A stretch of DNA of 64,000 nucleotides from Saprospiraceae bacterium (GCA_016718205.1 JADKEB010000014.1:24864-88863); one strand, 5' to 3'. Numbered from the stretch's first letter, positions 26,633-36,394 are shown. Notes: generated by a model not told the origin, from the sequence alone. Numbers and translations: made by a program.

Positions 26633-29167
26633 TCAACGGTTTCTCATTGCAGTCAGAAAATTATTAAGCTCGTCAATAGAATAAAATAAAACTTCCCTGG
26701 GTTTGCTTCCCTGAGCTGGCCCGACAATGCCTAGTTGTTCCATCTGATCCATGATTCTTCCTGCACGGTTGTATCCGAGTTGCATTTTACGCTGGATGAG
26801 TGATGTAGATCCATGCTGAGCACTGATGATCAATCGGGCAGCTTCATCAAAATTTTCGTCCAGATCTGACATTTTCAAATCAGAATTTCCTGCACCGGTT
26901 TCATCATCACTTTTATATTCCGGCAGATAGAAAGGCTCTGCAAAACCTGGCTGATCTGCTATGTGTTTGATGACACTCTCCACTTCAGGTGTATCTACAA
27001 AAGCACATTGTATCCTGACGTTATTGCTTCCTATGGAAAGGAGCATATCACCCATACCGATCAACTGGTCTGCTCCACCTCCATCCAGGATGGTTCTCGA
27101 GTCAATTTTGGAAGTGACCTTAAATGCAAGTCTCGCAGGGAAATTGGCTTTGATGATACCAGTGATGATATTGACTGACGGTCTTTGCGTGGCTATGATC
27201 AGGTGAATACCAATGGCCCTTGCAAGCTGTGCGAGACGGGCGATAGGCAACTCCACCTCTTTGCCCGCAGTCATGATCAGATCTGCAAACTCATCAATGA
27301 CCAAGACTATGTATGGCAAAAATTTATGACCATCCTTAGGACTCAATTTCCTGTCTATAAATTTTTCATTGTATTCATTCAGGTTTCTGACTCTTGCTTT
27401 CTTCAGCAAGTCATATCTGTTATCCATTTCTATACAAAGTGAATTCAGAGTATTGATGACCTTGCTGGTTTCAGTTATGATAGGTTCGTCCTGATCAGGA
27501 ATGAAAGCGAGATAATGCTGATCAAGATAGCCGTAAGGAAATAGTTCCACTTTCTTAGGATCTATCAATACTAATTTGACCTGAGATGGATGCTTTTTGT
27601 AAAGTAGTGACATCAATATGGCATTGATACCTACAGATTTTCCTTGTCCTGTGGCACCAGCGACCAGTAAGTGCGGCATCTTGGCAAGATCAGCTACAAA
27701 TACTTCATTGGAAATTGTTTTTCCTAATGCAATAGGTAGAGCCATCTTGGTATTAATAAACTTTTCTGAGCTTAATACTTCTTTGATGGATACGATCTGT
27801 TTGTTTTTGTTAGGTACTTCGATACCTATCGTTCCTTTACCTGGAATAGGTGCTATGATTCTGATACCTAAAGCAGAAAGGCTCAAAGCAATATCATCTT
27901 CCAGGTTTTTTATTTTGGAAATTTTTACACCAGGAGCCGGCACTATTTCGTATAGAGTCACCGTTGGACCTATAGTTGCTCTGATTTTAGTGATTTCTAT
28001 CTTATAGTTCAGCAAGGTGGCTATTATCTGATCTTTATTGGCTTCCAGTTCGGCCCTGTCCACTTCCACTTTCTGATCAGCATACTCCAGTAAGAGGTCT
28101 GTTGACGGCATTTTATATCGTCTCAAGTCAGCTGTGGGGTCGTAAGGTTCGAGATCGTCTTCCAGTTTGATAGCTTCAATCTGAGTTTCAGGAGCTACAG
28201 GAACTCTGCCCATACTAGGCCCAACTTCCGTAAAATCATCTTCACGTGATATATTTTCTAAGCTTAGATTGGATGATTCGTCAATATCGAGGGTCAGGTC
28301 TGCTGGTGTTTTTGATATAGTCGGAAATGTTGCTGCCGCAGGCAGATCAAAATCCATTTCCATGTCATTCGACCCTACCTGGTGTTCAGCTGTCGGAGTT
28401 TGTGGGATGGCACTCTCCTGCTTATTGTAGCCTGAGGGCCTGAGGGTTTGTAAAAATAAATCTTCTATATCGTCTGTAATATTTTCTACTACACTTTTTC
28501 TTTTAGGTTTTATCTCGCTGTCTTCCATACCTTTAAAAAAGTCCATGGATACAGAAGGTAAAGAAACATTTGCCAATGGATTGCTAAAAGTAAGATTATC
28601 AAAATTGGGATTGAATCTCCACATGATATAAGCTCCCATGGTAAATAGTAGTAAGAAGAATAAACCAATCTGTCCTATAAAATTTGTAAGCCAAAAACAT
28701 GTACTCTCGCCAAAAGCACCACCCCAGGTAAATTCGGATCTTCTGAATATGAACTCCAAAAGCAAGGAAAAAAATGCCATGATTACAAATGAATTTCTGG
28801 CAAAAACCATGAAGGGTATAAGTGATTTTCGCCTGACCAGATCAAAACCTAGTTTGATCAACATGACCACTACAATCATAGATGGTAAGCCAAAACCCCA
28901 ATAAAAAAACATATTGGAAATGATAGCGCCTAATCTGCCTAACCAGTTCTGCACGTTGAGGTCACCCTGAAACAGCATGCCCCATGAAAATTTCAGTACT
29001 TTATCCTGATCCATTTTCCAGGTATAAAGGTAAGAAACAAATGCAATGGCAAGATATATCGCGGCCATAATCAAAATTACTCCGGCGATTTTAGGAAATC
29101 TCTCGTCACGCCAGTTAAACCTTGGTAAAGAGGGACTTTTCGGTTTTTGTTGCTTTTTAGAAGCCAT
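26633..29167 (-). CDS. ftsK: DNA translocase FtsK/SpoIIIE
   Basis: 844 residues. The N-terminal membrane domain has four hydrophobic segments (about 27-50, 80-105, 115-140, 155-180). An acidic, Pro-rich linker (about 215-345) follows. The motor has Walker A GATGQGKSVG (about 500-509) and Walker B IVLVIDEFADL, and the C-terminal gamma winged helix (about 775-840, QRKMQLGYNRAGRIMDQME) would read KOPS-like polarity sequences. It pumps chromosome termini through the closing septum and activates XerCD at dif. The linker is shorter than in E. coli, which is normal for Bacteroidota. Confidence 0.96.
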   Translation of the reverse strand: MASKKQQKPKSPSLPRFNWRDERFPKIAGVILIMAAIYLAIAFVSYLYTWKMDQDKVLKFSWGMLFQGDLNVQNWLGRLGAIISNMFFYWGFGLPSMIVVVMLIKLGFDLVRRKSLIPFMVFARNSFVIMAFFSLLLEFIFRRSEFTWGGAFGESTCFWLTNFIGQIGLFFLLLFTMGAYIMWRFNPNFDNLTFSNPLANVSLPSVSMDFFKGMEDSEIKPKRKSVVENITDDIEDLFLQTLRPSGYNKQESAIPQTPTAEHQVGSNDMEMDFDLPAAATFPTISKTPADLTLDIDESSNLSLENISREDDFTEVGPSMGRVPVAPETQIEAIKLEDDLEPYDPTADLRRYKMPSTDLLLEYADQKVEVDRAELEANKDQIIATLLNYKIEITKIRATIGPTVTLYEIVPAPGVKISKIKNLEDDIALSLSALGIRIIAPIPGKGTIGIEVPNKNKQIVSIKEVLSSEKFINTKMALPIALGKTISNEVFVADLAKMPHLLVAGATGQGKSVGINAILMSLLYKKHPSQVKLVLIDPKKVELFPYGYLDQHYLAFIPDQDEPIITETSKVINTLNSLCIEMDNRYDLLKKARVRNLNEYNEKFIDRKLSPKDGHKFLPYIVLVIDEFADLIMTAGKEVELPIARLAQLARAIGIHLIIATQRPSVNIITGIIKANFPARLAFKVTSKIDSRTILDGGGADQLIGMGDMLLSIGSNNVRIQCAFVDTPEVESVIKHIADQPGFAEPFYLPEYKSDDETGAGNSDLKMSDLDENFDEAARLIISAQHGSTSLIQRKMQLGYNRAGRIMDQMEQLGIVGPAQGSKPREVLFYSIDELNNFLTAMRNR

Positions 29168-29673
29168 ACGGATAAATCGGTTTTTTAAATTAATACTCCT
29201 TTTTCATCTTTATTTCTGAAAATACCTCAAATCATTTTCACTCACTGTACATTTCCGAAGATACAGACAGATCACAGATGTTGTTATCAATAGTATTTGG
29301 GATAATAACTACTTAAAACGAAAAGAGATTAAATCGGGAAAATTATGCCTTAATATTTAAGGTATGTAAAAAAAATCATATTTTAAACATACAATCAATA
29401 TTCCAAATTTTTACAGTTTAATCTAATATTAAGCATTGGGTACGAAACAAAATCAGGACAAAGATAAAGATTTAAATTTCATATTACAAAATATCATAAT
29501 ATATTTTCTACATAATTGTAATAATTTATAATTGACAATAATAATTAATATGTTAAAAGATTTTATTTTCAATGAGTTATTGTCAATGTTCTTCTTAGTT
29601 ATGAGAAAAAATATTTTTTGTCGTATCAAAATATGATTTAAGTCACTCTCTTCAAATTAGGAGAGACAAAGTG
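29168..29673. other. AT-rich intergenic region between ftsK and the saccharopine-dehydrogenase-like gene
   Basis: A divergent 577-bp gap (29168-29744), very A/T rich, without an open frame of note, an RNA gene signature or a clear repeat. Only the -7 box at 29674 is recognisable. It probably carries promoters for both flanking genes. Confidence 0.5.
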
Positions 29674-29681
29674 TATCTTTG
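29674..29681 (+). promoter_or_regulatory. -7 box upstream of the saccharopine-dehydrogenase-like gene
   Basis: TATCTTTG is a perfect TAnnTTTG. A degenerate TTCA lies 19 bp upstream at the -33 position. The implied leader is about 55-60 nt. Confidence 0.55.
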
Positions 29682-29744
29682 CATTCTAAAAATGTAGTAC
29701 TCTGTTGTCACTGTTTTAAAGTCTAACTAAATCATCCATTATTT

Positions 29745-30881
29745 ATGAAATCAAATATATTTATTGCAGGAAGTGGTGGTATAGGACAAGCTGCAGGTCT
29801 TATACTTCTGGAGTTTCAGGTCTTTGATGTTTCCATTTATTTTGGAGATGTGAGTCAGTCAGCTATAGATCATGCCATTCGGTTTGTGAAGGAAGGTTGC
29901 ACTCATGAGATCAATGTGCACGGTGTATTGATGCCGCTGGAAAACAGTGATGAAAATCTGGACAATATTTTGTCAAAATGCGATATCATCCTCGACTGTT
30001 TACCAGGGAGCCAAGCGCCAAGACTTGCAGCTCTCGCGAGAAAACACCATTGTCACTATGCAAATCTAACAGAGTATGTACAGGAAACAAAGGATGTTAT
30101 AGCTATTGCCGATGGAGCTGAAGAGGCTTTTGTGCTTCAGACCGGATTGGCACCGGGATTTATAAATGTGCTTGCACACAAGTTATATGAAGAGTTTCAT
30201 CATGATTTTGGTGTCGATATAGTCAATAGTATGCATATGAAAGTAGGTGCTATCAGCAAAAATGCTCCTTCTCCGCATTACTACGCATTTACCTGGAGTC
30301 CGATAGGTGTTGCTACTGAATACCTGAAAGAAGCCGAAGTTGTCAGAAATCATAAAAAAATAAAAGTTCCGGCTTTATCCGGCCTCGAGAGAATCATCAT
30401 CGACGGGGATGAGTACGAAGACAATTTCACATCAGGTGGTGCTGCAGATCTGCCCGATGCATTTTCTGCCAAAATCAAAAATCTGGATTACAAAACCCTT
30501 AGGTATCCGGGACACTATCAATGGGTCAAAAACTCACTCAGCACCATTATCAATAGCGATGATCGGATCAAGGCACTTGAAAACATCATGCTCGAAAATA
30601 TACCGAGTGTGGAAGATGATATAGTGGTCATATACGCTTCTGTGGAAGGCAAAGACCAGAACGGCAGGTTGAGAAGGAAAGAAAAATCATACAAGATCTT
30701 TCCGACCTATGTAGGAAATAAAAGATTGAGAGCTATCCAGACCACTACGGCATCTGCATTGTGTGAGGTGGCTTATATGCTGCTGACACATCAATGGAAA
30801 GGTGTCATACTGCAAAGTGAGTTGTCAACAGATGATTTTCTCAATGGCCCTTTTGTGACAGCTATTTACGGAAAATATTAA
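29745..30881 (+). CDS. Saccharopine dehydrogenase family protein
   Basis: 378 residues. An N-terminal Rossmann motif (FIAGSGGIGQAAGLILLE, about 5-22) and LDCLPGSQAPRLAALARKHHCHYANLTEY match the saccharopine dehydrogenase / homospermidine synthase-like fold. ALQTGLAPG-type QTGLAPGFINVLA follows at about 134-146. These NAD(P)-dependent enzymes act in lysine, carboxynorspermidine or similar metabolism; the substrate cannot be read from sequence. It has its own promoter and no operon partner. Confidence 0.82.
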   Translation: MKSNIFIAGSGGIGQAAGLILLEFQVFDVSIYFGDVSQSAIDHAIRFVKEGCTHEINVHGVLMPLENSDENLDNILSKCDIILDCLPGSQAPRLAALARKHHCHYANLTEYVQETKDVIAIADGAEEAFVLQTGLAPGFINVLAHKLYEEFHHDFGVDIVNSMHMKVGAISKNAPSPHYYAFTWSPIGVATEYLKEAEVVRNHKKIKVPALSGLERIIIDGDEYEDNFTSGGAADLPDAFSAKIKNLDYKTLRYPGHYQWVKNSLSTIINSDDRIKALENIMLENIPSVEDDIVVIYASVEGKDQNGRLRRKEKSYKIFPTYVGNKRLRAIQTTTASALCEVAYMLLTHQWKGVILQSELSTDDFLNGPFVTAIYGKY

Positions 30882-30987
30882 TTGTTGTCATTTACTCTTA
30901 GCCTTGAGTTTTAAGTAATCAGAGATTTTTGCGGTATACTTCCAAAATAGTTTCTTATCTTTACTTCGTAATAAAAACATCAGATCA

Positions 30988-31350
30988 ATGGAAAAGCGCA
31001 CCTGTCTCGAATGCGGGGATACATTTGATGGCAGAAAAGATAAAAAGTTTTGTTGCGATCAGTGTCGTACTGCTCATTTTAATAAACAAAATTCTGATCA
31101 GAACAAGTTCATGCGCAATATCAATAACATCCTGCGCAAAAACAGAAGAATACTTGAAACACTGAACCCAACAGGAAAAACAACAGTAACAAAAACGGCA
31201 CTGCTTGACGAAGGGTTTAAGTTTGCCTACTTTACCAATGAGTACAAAACCAAAACCGGAAAAGTATATCGATTTTGTTATGAACACGGATATCTGCAAT
31301 TAGAAAGTAATCTTTATGCGCTGGTTTTCAGAAAAGAATATGTAGATTAA
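30988..31350 (+). CDS. Small zinc-ribbon protein
   Basis: 120 residues. The N-terminus has four cysteines in CLECG and CCDQCR, spaced like a treble-clef or zinc-ribbon knuckle (about 5-29). A basic helical region (RNINNILRKNRRILETLNP) and a C-terminal mixed alpha/beta part follow. Proteins like this are conserved but uncharacterised in Bacteroidota. The basic helix and Zn site suggest nucleic-acid binding, which is an inference. Confidence 0.6.
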   Translation: MEKRTCLECGDTFDGRKDKKFCCDQCRTAHFNKQNSDQNKFMRNINNILRKNRRILETLNPTGKTTVTKTALLDEGFKFAYFTNEYKTKTGKVYRFCYEHGYLQLESNLYALVFRKEYVD

Positions 31351-31374
31351 TTTGTATCATGGAATTTTTAATTA

Positions 31375-31699
31375 GAGTATGTTTAAACTTTTATCATTTG
31401 GCTCCAATTGGCAAATTTTATTTTCTGCTGCAACATCAACTTCGTTTGTCAAAGACTTACCTGACTTTGACGGAACCTATCTTACGTTCTTTGACCGGTT
31501 GTGGACAATTTACTCCGGTCATGAGACCGAAAGATAAAAGTCCAAAAGTCAGAGACTTTGGACAACAGAGTTTCCTTCGTTATCGAGTAAAATTTTTTAC
31601 TCGAATCTCGTCCGTGACACGACCACTCACTCCATCCTGTCCAACATTAAATTTCATCACTTTCACTTTCACTCAAACATAAAATTTTAAACATTTCTA
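31375..31699. mobile_element. MITE-like element, ~325 bp
   Basis: The left end GAGTATGTTTAAA and ~50 bp inside it match the 22887 relic. The right end (AAAATTTTAAACATTTCTA) is a degraded complement of the same inverted repeat. TTA flanks both ends (31372-31374, 31700-31702). Internal hairpins are strong: TCGAGTAAAA/TTTTACTCGA at 31583-31604 and GTCCAAAAGTC/GACTTTGGAC at 31541-31564. No coding function is credible. It fills the gap between the zinc-ribbon and K+-channel genes. Confidence 0.65.
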
Positions 31700-31709
31700 T
31701 TAAATTTAA

Positions 31710-32573
31710 ATGAAAGATATATTCAGGAAGGAGGATCTCAAAAGAAAGCCTGAAGGATTTTCATCATTCAGGAGCAGGCTGCATGAAATCATTTTTGAAT
31801 CGGAGACCAGAGAAGGAAGACTGTTTGATATACTGCTGATGGTGATGATTATCATGAGTATAGCCACTTTGATGCTGGAGACTGTCCCAAGCTATTATGC
31901 CAAATACAGGGAAGTTTTTTTGATACTCGAATGGACATTTACCATATTCTTTACTATTGAATACTTCTTGCGCATTTATACGGTCTACAGCCCAAGATAT
32001 TATATGACAAGTTTTTTTGGGTTGGTGGATCTGTTTTCTATTTTACCCAGTTATCTTACATTGTTGGTACCGGGCATGCATTCCCTGATGATCATCAGGG
32101 CCTTGCGCTTGATGCGAATTTTCAGGATTTTTAAATTAGACAGTTTTATTGACCAGGGCAACCTGATTCTTAATGCTTTAATGGAAAGCAGAAAAAAAAT
32201 CATGGTTTTTACTATTTTTATTTTGATCATGGTATGTATTTTTGGTTGTGTGATGTATCTGGTCGAGCGGGATGTGAATGAAAATTTTGACAGTATTCCC
32301 AGAAGTATGTATTGGGCCATTGTGACCATTACTACTGTAGGTTATGGAGATATTTCTCCTTCCACACCGCTTGGACAGTTTATCGCCACTATTATTATGC
32401 TGATGGGTTATGTGATCATCGCTGTGCCCACCGGTATTGTTACTTCATCTTTGATGCAAAATAAAAAAACAGCTTTATATAACATTTCATGCCCAAACTG
32501 TGCTCAAGATGGACATGACAAGGAGGCTAAATATTGTGACAGATGTGGCTTTCCACTTTATGACCCAGAATAA
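31710..32573 (+). CDS. Voltage-gated-type K+ channel with C-terminal zinc ribbon
   Basis: 287 residues. Six membrane segments occur between about 40 and 250. An S4-like helix carries spaced arginines (IIRALRLMRIFRIFKL), and the pore has Thr209-Val-Gly-Tyr-Gly-Asp214, the K+ selectivity filter. After S6 a short cytoplasmic tail holds four Cys (CPNC...CDRC, about 261-281), a zinc-ribbon-like module not usual for Kv channels. It should conduct K+ in the inner membrane. The start is 11 bp after a MITE-like element, so its promoter may lie in the element. Confidence 0.9.
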   Translation: MKDIFRKEDLKRKPEGFSSFRSRLHEIIFESETREGRLFDILLMVMIIMSIATLMLETVPSYYAKYREVFLILEWTFTIFFTIEYFLRIYTVYSPRYYMTSFFGLVDLFSILPSYLTLLVPGMHSLMIIRALRLMRIFRIFKLDSFIDQGNLILNALMESRKKIMVFTIFILIMVCIFGCVMYLVERDVNENFDSIPRSMYWAIVTITTVGYGDISPSTPLGQFIATIIMLMGYVIIAVPTGIVTSSLMQNKKTALYNISCPNCAQDGHDKEAKYCDRCGFPLYDPE

Positions 32574-32600
32574 TTTTTTTCTATAACTAAAAAGCACAAT

Positions 32601-33143
32601 GTGAAATATAACATAATCATAGTTTTTATTGTACTAAGTAGTAATATCTGTCTTGGCCAGTTCAATAAACCAGTATCTTTTGGCAGCGAAATTGATGCAC
32701 TGCCGTACGCCACGGGAGGTTATTTCGGAGCTTTGTTTTTGGGTAAAAACCATTGGCGCGTAAGGGCTTTGACTGCCAATGTTCATAAACCTGACTGGAC
32801 TACAAAAAAGGGATTCAATCATCATGAAATCCTGGCATTTGCACTTGTCGTGGATTTGTTTCAGGCTCAGAATTGGAGAAAATGGTGGATTGGGGCAGGA
32901 CCTGTATTGTGGAATAGTAAAATCAGGGCTGAAGGGAGCAACACGATTGCAAGTTTCAGCAATTTGCTGTTAAATGGTAGTATAGGGTATAATTTCGGCT
33001 TAGTTCAAAACATTTATCTGTCCCCGTGGGCAGGATTGAGTTTAAAAGTGGCAGGTGATAAAGATATCGTTGTCCAAAACAAAATCTACAATTTACCCTT
33101 TTTGAACCCGGAAATGTCGCTTAAACTGGGTTTTCATTTTTAA
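32601..33143 (+). CDS. Small outer-membrane-barrel-like exported protein
   Basis: 180 residues starting with GTG at 32601. A signal peptide covers about 1-20 (SSNICLGQ). The mature part is rich in Trp, Gly and alternating polar/aromatic residues and ends in MSLKLGFHF, consistent with an 8-strand barrel. No family was recognised. It follows the K+ channel by 27 bp and precedes the GH130 gene by 16 bp, suggesting an operon. Confidence 0.6.
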   Translation: MKYNIIIVFIVLSSNICLGQFNKPVSFGSEIDALPYATGGYFGALFLGKNHWRVRALTANVHKPDWTTKKGFNHHEILAFALVVDLFQAQNWRKWWIGAGPVLWNSKIRAEGSNTIASFSNLLLNGSIGYNFGLVQNIYLSPWAGLSLKVAGDKDIVVQNKIYNLPFLNPEMSLKLGFHF

Positions 33144-33159
33144 CCTTAAAAATTAAAAT

Positions 33160-34167
33160 ATGCGTTACAATATCATTACTCCTTCATGCTCTTCAGCACT
33201 ATTACCGTGGGAAGACCGGCCATCCGAAAGCAAGGATGTCGTTTGGCGATATTCAGGCAACCCAGTAATACCGAGAGATTTGATACCGACTTCCAACAGT
33301 ATTTTTAACAGTGCTGTCGTACCTTATTGGAATGGGTTTGCAGGTGTGTTCAGATGTGATGATACTAATAGAAGGATGCGTTTGCACGTAGGGTTTAGTG
33401 ATGATGGTATCCAGTGGAATATACAACATGAACCCATAAAATTCCAAAATTCAGATCCTGAAACCGGACAATGGGTATATGGATATGATCCCAGAGTATG
33501 TTTCATAGATGACAGGTTTTATGTCACCTGGTGCAATGGATACCATGGTCCAACCATCGGTGTAGCGTGGACAAAGGATTTTGAGCATTTTTTTCAGCTC
33601 GAAAATGCATTTTTGCCATTCAACCGAAATGGAGTGATGTTTCCGAGGAAGATCAATGGCAATTTTGCCATGCTGAGTAGGCCCAGCGACAACGGACATA
33701 CACCATTTGGTGATATATTTTATAGCGAATCACCGGATCTGGTGTATTGGGGGAAACACAGACATGTCATGGCGCCGGCACCTTTTGTAGTAAGTGCCTG
33801 GCAATGTACCAAGATAGGTGCAGGCCCAATACCGATAGAAACATCAGAAGGTTGGTTGATGATATACCATGGCGTCCTCCAATCCTGCAATGGTTTTGTC
33901 TATAGTTTCGGATCTGCCATACTTGATATAGATGAACCCTGGAAGGTCAAATATCGTTCAGGACCCTATTTGCTTTCTCCACAAAAGACTTATGAGTGCA
34001 TCGGCGATGTACCCAATGTGGTGTTTCCATGTGCATCACTGCACGACGAAAATGGCAGAATCGCAATCTACTATGGATGTGCGGATACGGTGACAGGTCT
34101 CGCAATGGGGTACATTGATGATATTATAGATTTTACTATCAAAACCGATATTTCCACTTCATGTTAA
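33160..34167 (+). CDS. Glycoside hydrolase family 130 enzyme (mannoside phosphorylase-like)
   Basis: 335 residues, the normal length for GH130. The five-bladed propeller signature is present: VWRYSGNPVIPRD near the N-terminus, IFNSAVVPYWNGFAGVFRCD, the GYDPRVCFIDDRFYVTW segment with the conserved Asp, and GWLMIYHGV. GH130 enzymes phosphorolyse or hydrolyse beta-mannosides. The lack of a signal peptide places it in the cytosol. Its last codons overlap the start of a Tat-leader fragment (34161). Confidence 0.88.
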   Translation: MRYNIITPSCSSALLPWEDRPSESKDVVWRYSGNPVIPRDLIPTSNSIFNSAVVPYWNGFAGVFRCDDTNRRMRLHVGFSDDGIQWNIQHEPIKFQNSDPETGQWVYGYDPRVCFIDDRFYVTWCNGYHGPTIGVAWTKDFEHFFQLENAFLPFNRNGVMFPRKINGNFAMLSRPSDNGHTPFGDIFYSESPDLVYWGKHRHVMAPAPFVVSAWQCTKIGAGPIPIETSEGWLMIYHGVLQSCNGFVYSFGSAILDIDEPWKVKYRSGPYLLSPQKTYECIGDVPNVVFPCASLHDENGRIAIYYGCADTVTGLAMGYIDDIIDFTIKTDISTSC

Positions 34168-34307
34168 GGAGAAATTTTTTTAAAGCAGGCACACTTGCCG
34201 GTGAACTAATATTTCAATCATTGGACATCATAAGAGGAAAACCACAATTTGTCACTGATGCCAATGCAAAAGGGGCCTACTTGCAGATTGATATTAACTC
34301 TGATTAG
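34161..34307 (+). pseudogene. Tat-signal leader fragment, 48 residues
   Basis: ATG 34161 overlaps the GH130 stop by 7 bp. The product starts MLRRNFFKAGTLAG, a clear twin-arginine leader (RRNFFK), continues GKPQFVTDANAKGAY and stops after 48 residues. Tat leaders normally precede a folded enzyme, so this is probably the surviving 5' end of a truncated exported enzyme once coupled to GH130. It might instead be a short peptide. No continuation in other frames is evident before the Kir gene. Confidence 0.45.
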
Positions 34308-34332
34308 AAATTAATTTTAAATTCTGGATGAC

Positions 34333-35280
34333 ATGTTACGAAGACTTAACAGACGTTTGAAATCTGATGAAACCACCGGATTTGGTGCGCATAGCAAAGA
34401 TAACAGTGGCAGATATTATACAAAATCAGGAGTACCCAATGTTAAGAAAACGGGATTAGGATGGTTGGAAAATATCAGTTGGTATCATACTTTGATCCAG
34501 ATGTCCACAGGCAAATTTCTGTTATTGGTTTTTGCAGTTTACCTACTGCTAAACTTGTTTTTTACTCTGATTTACGCCACTATAGGCATTGAATACCTGA
34601 GTGGTGTCGAAAGGGGAAACGCTGTTCAGGATTTTTTGGAAATGTTCTTCTTTTCAGCACAGACATTTACCACAGTAGGGTATGGCAGGATAAGCCCGGT
34701 AGGACATTTTACAAGTTTTATTGCGACTTTTGAAGCATTCATTGGTTTGCTGAGTTTTGCGATTGCTACAGGATTGTTTTTTGCAAGATTTTCAAAGCCG
34801 GAGTCTCATATCAAATTTAGCAAAAACGCCCTTATTTCCCCTTTTAAAGATGGTAAAGCATTGATGTTGAGATTGGCTTCATTCAAAAATAATAACATAT
34901 CTGATATCGAAGTAAAACTGCTTCTGGCCATCAAAGAAGAAGAAAATGGTGAAATGGTCAATAAGTTTTATCAGCTTGATACCGTGATCAATCGAATAAA
35001 TTTATTGTCTTTAAGTTGGACCATAGTGCATCCTGTCAATGAACAAAGTCCTTTATGGGGAATTGATGAAAATGATATGAAAATTACCCCGTTTGAAATT
35101 ATGGTTTTTGTGAAAGGATTTGATGAGATTTATTCCAACCAGGTGATCACCAGAACATCCTACTTAAATAACGAAATCATATGGAATGCAAGATTTAAAA
35201 TAATGTATCGGCCGGATGAAAAACATAATACGACCATACTTGATTTCAGCCTTATAGATGTATATGATAAAGGCAATTAA
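34333..35280 (+). CDS. Inward-rectifier K+ channel (KirBac-like)
   Basis: 315 residues. A slide helix (WYHTLIQMSTGKFLLLVF) leads into two membrane helices (about 56-78 and 135-155) around a pore with Thr114-Val-Gly-Tyr-Gly118. The C-terminal cytoplasmic immunoglobulin-like domain (about 160-312, FSKNALISPFKDGKALMLRL) is diagnostic of Kir channels. It would mediate K+ flux gated by cytosolic ligands or lipids. A voltage-gated-type K+ channel is encoded 1.8 kb upstream on the same strand. Confidence 0.93.
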   Translation: MLRRLNRRLKSDETTGFGAHSKDNSGRYYTKSGVPNVKKTGLGWLENISWYHTLIQMSTGKFLLLVFAVYLLLNLFFTLIYATIGIEYLSGVERGNAVQDFLEMFFFSAQTFTTVGYGRISPVGHFTSFIATFEAFIGLLSFAIATGLFFARFSKPESHIKFSKNALISPFKDGKALMLRLASFKNNNISDIEVKLLLAIKEEENGEMVNKFYQLDTVINRINLLSLSWTIVHPVNEQSPLWGIDENDMKITPFEIMVFVKGFDEIYSNQVITRTSYLNNEIIWNARFKIMYRPDEKHNTTILDFSLIDVYDKGN

Positions 35281-35336
35281 GCTTTTTATTGGTTTAATAC
35301 AAAATACCATTGCCTAATAATTGAAATATTTACATA

Positions 35337-36366
35337 ATGTATAAATTATTATTCAAACCACTTCTTTTTTTATTGGAACCCGAGGCGGCCCATCAGCTCA
35401 CCATCAAAATTTTTAATTTGATTCTCAGCATTCCCGGATGTGCTACATTATTTAAAAAATTTTATTTCATCGATGACCCCAAACTCAAGGTGCATCTTTG
35501 GGGATTGGAATTTCCAAATCCTGTTGGTCTTGCTGCAGGTTTTGATAAAGATGGAAAGTACTTCGGTACGATGTCCCATTTAGGTTTTGGGTTTATTGAA
35601 ATAGGAACAGTGACACCTCTGCCACAGCCAGGTAATGACAAACCCAGACTATTCAGACTGCCACAAGACCTGGGTCTTATCAACCGTATGGGTTTCAATA
35701 ATGATGGAGTGGGTGCTATGGTGTCCAGACTCAGAAACAGAAAAAATAACACCATTCTTATAGGTGGCAACATCGGAAAGAATAAAATCACACCCAATGA
35801 AAATGCTACGGATGATTATGTGATCTGTTTTGAAGCTTTATTTGATCTGGTGGATTATTTTGTTGTTAATGTCAGTTCTCCCAATACTCCCGGGTTTAAG
35901 GGAATTGCAGGAAAAAGCACCATTGACACAACTCCTTTCTGTACTGATAGCAGCAAATGATAAAAAGGAAAAACCCAAACCTATCCTGCTAAAAATAGCA
36001 CCGGACCTTACTGATACGCAGCTGGATGATATCATAGATATCGTTCGTGAAACCGGTATTCATGGAATCATAGCTACCAATACTACCTTGGACAGAGGTA
36101 ATCTGACAGAAGATATTACGTCAATCGGAATGGGTGGATTGAGCGGAGCTCCTTTACGCGACAGATCAACAGAAGTCATCAGGTACATTTCACAGAAGTC
36201 CGAAGGCAGAGTTCCAATCATAGGAGTAGGAGGAATAACGACACCAACTGATGCCCTGGAAAAACTTAAAGCCGGTGCTTCACTGATTCAGGTGTATACC
36301 GGTATGATTTATGAGGGGCCAGGATTGGTCAAAGAAATTAATAAGGCTATATTGAAAAGAAAATGA
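35337..36366 (+). pseudogene. pyrD: Dihydroorotate dehydrogenase (quinone), broken by one frameshift
   Basis: The first frame (35337 on) gives the N-terminal membrane-association helix, NPVGLAAGFDKDGKY and VNVSSPNTPG. The second frame continues LRELQEKAPLTQLL, LLKIAPDLTD, IIATNTTLDR, GGLSGAPLRDRS and GVGGITTPTDALEKLKAGAS to 36366. Joined, they make a normal class 2 PyrD of ~340 residues that oxidises dihydroorotate with quinone. The break is one extra T in CCCGGGTTTAAGG (35895-35897). As pyrD is normally the only copy and needed for pyrimidine synthesis, a sequencing error is quite possible. Confidence 0.9.
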
Positions 36367-36394
36367 TAGCAAAGCTGGAGTGTACCAAATGATG

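Noticed and set aside
31359..31682. 107-residue reading frame
   Set aside because: It lies wholly within the MITE-like element and its hairpins.
35895..35897. Programmed frameshift in pyrD
   Set aside because: No known programmed shift in pyrD and no stimulatory structure was recognised; an indel error is simpler, given other indels in the window.
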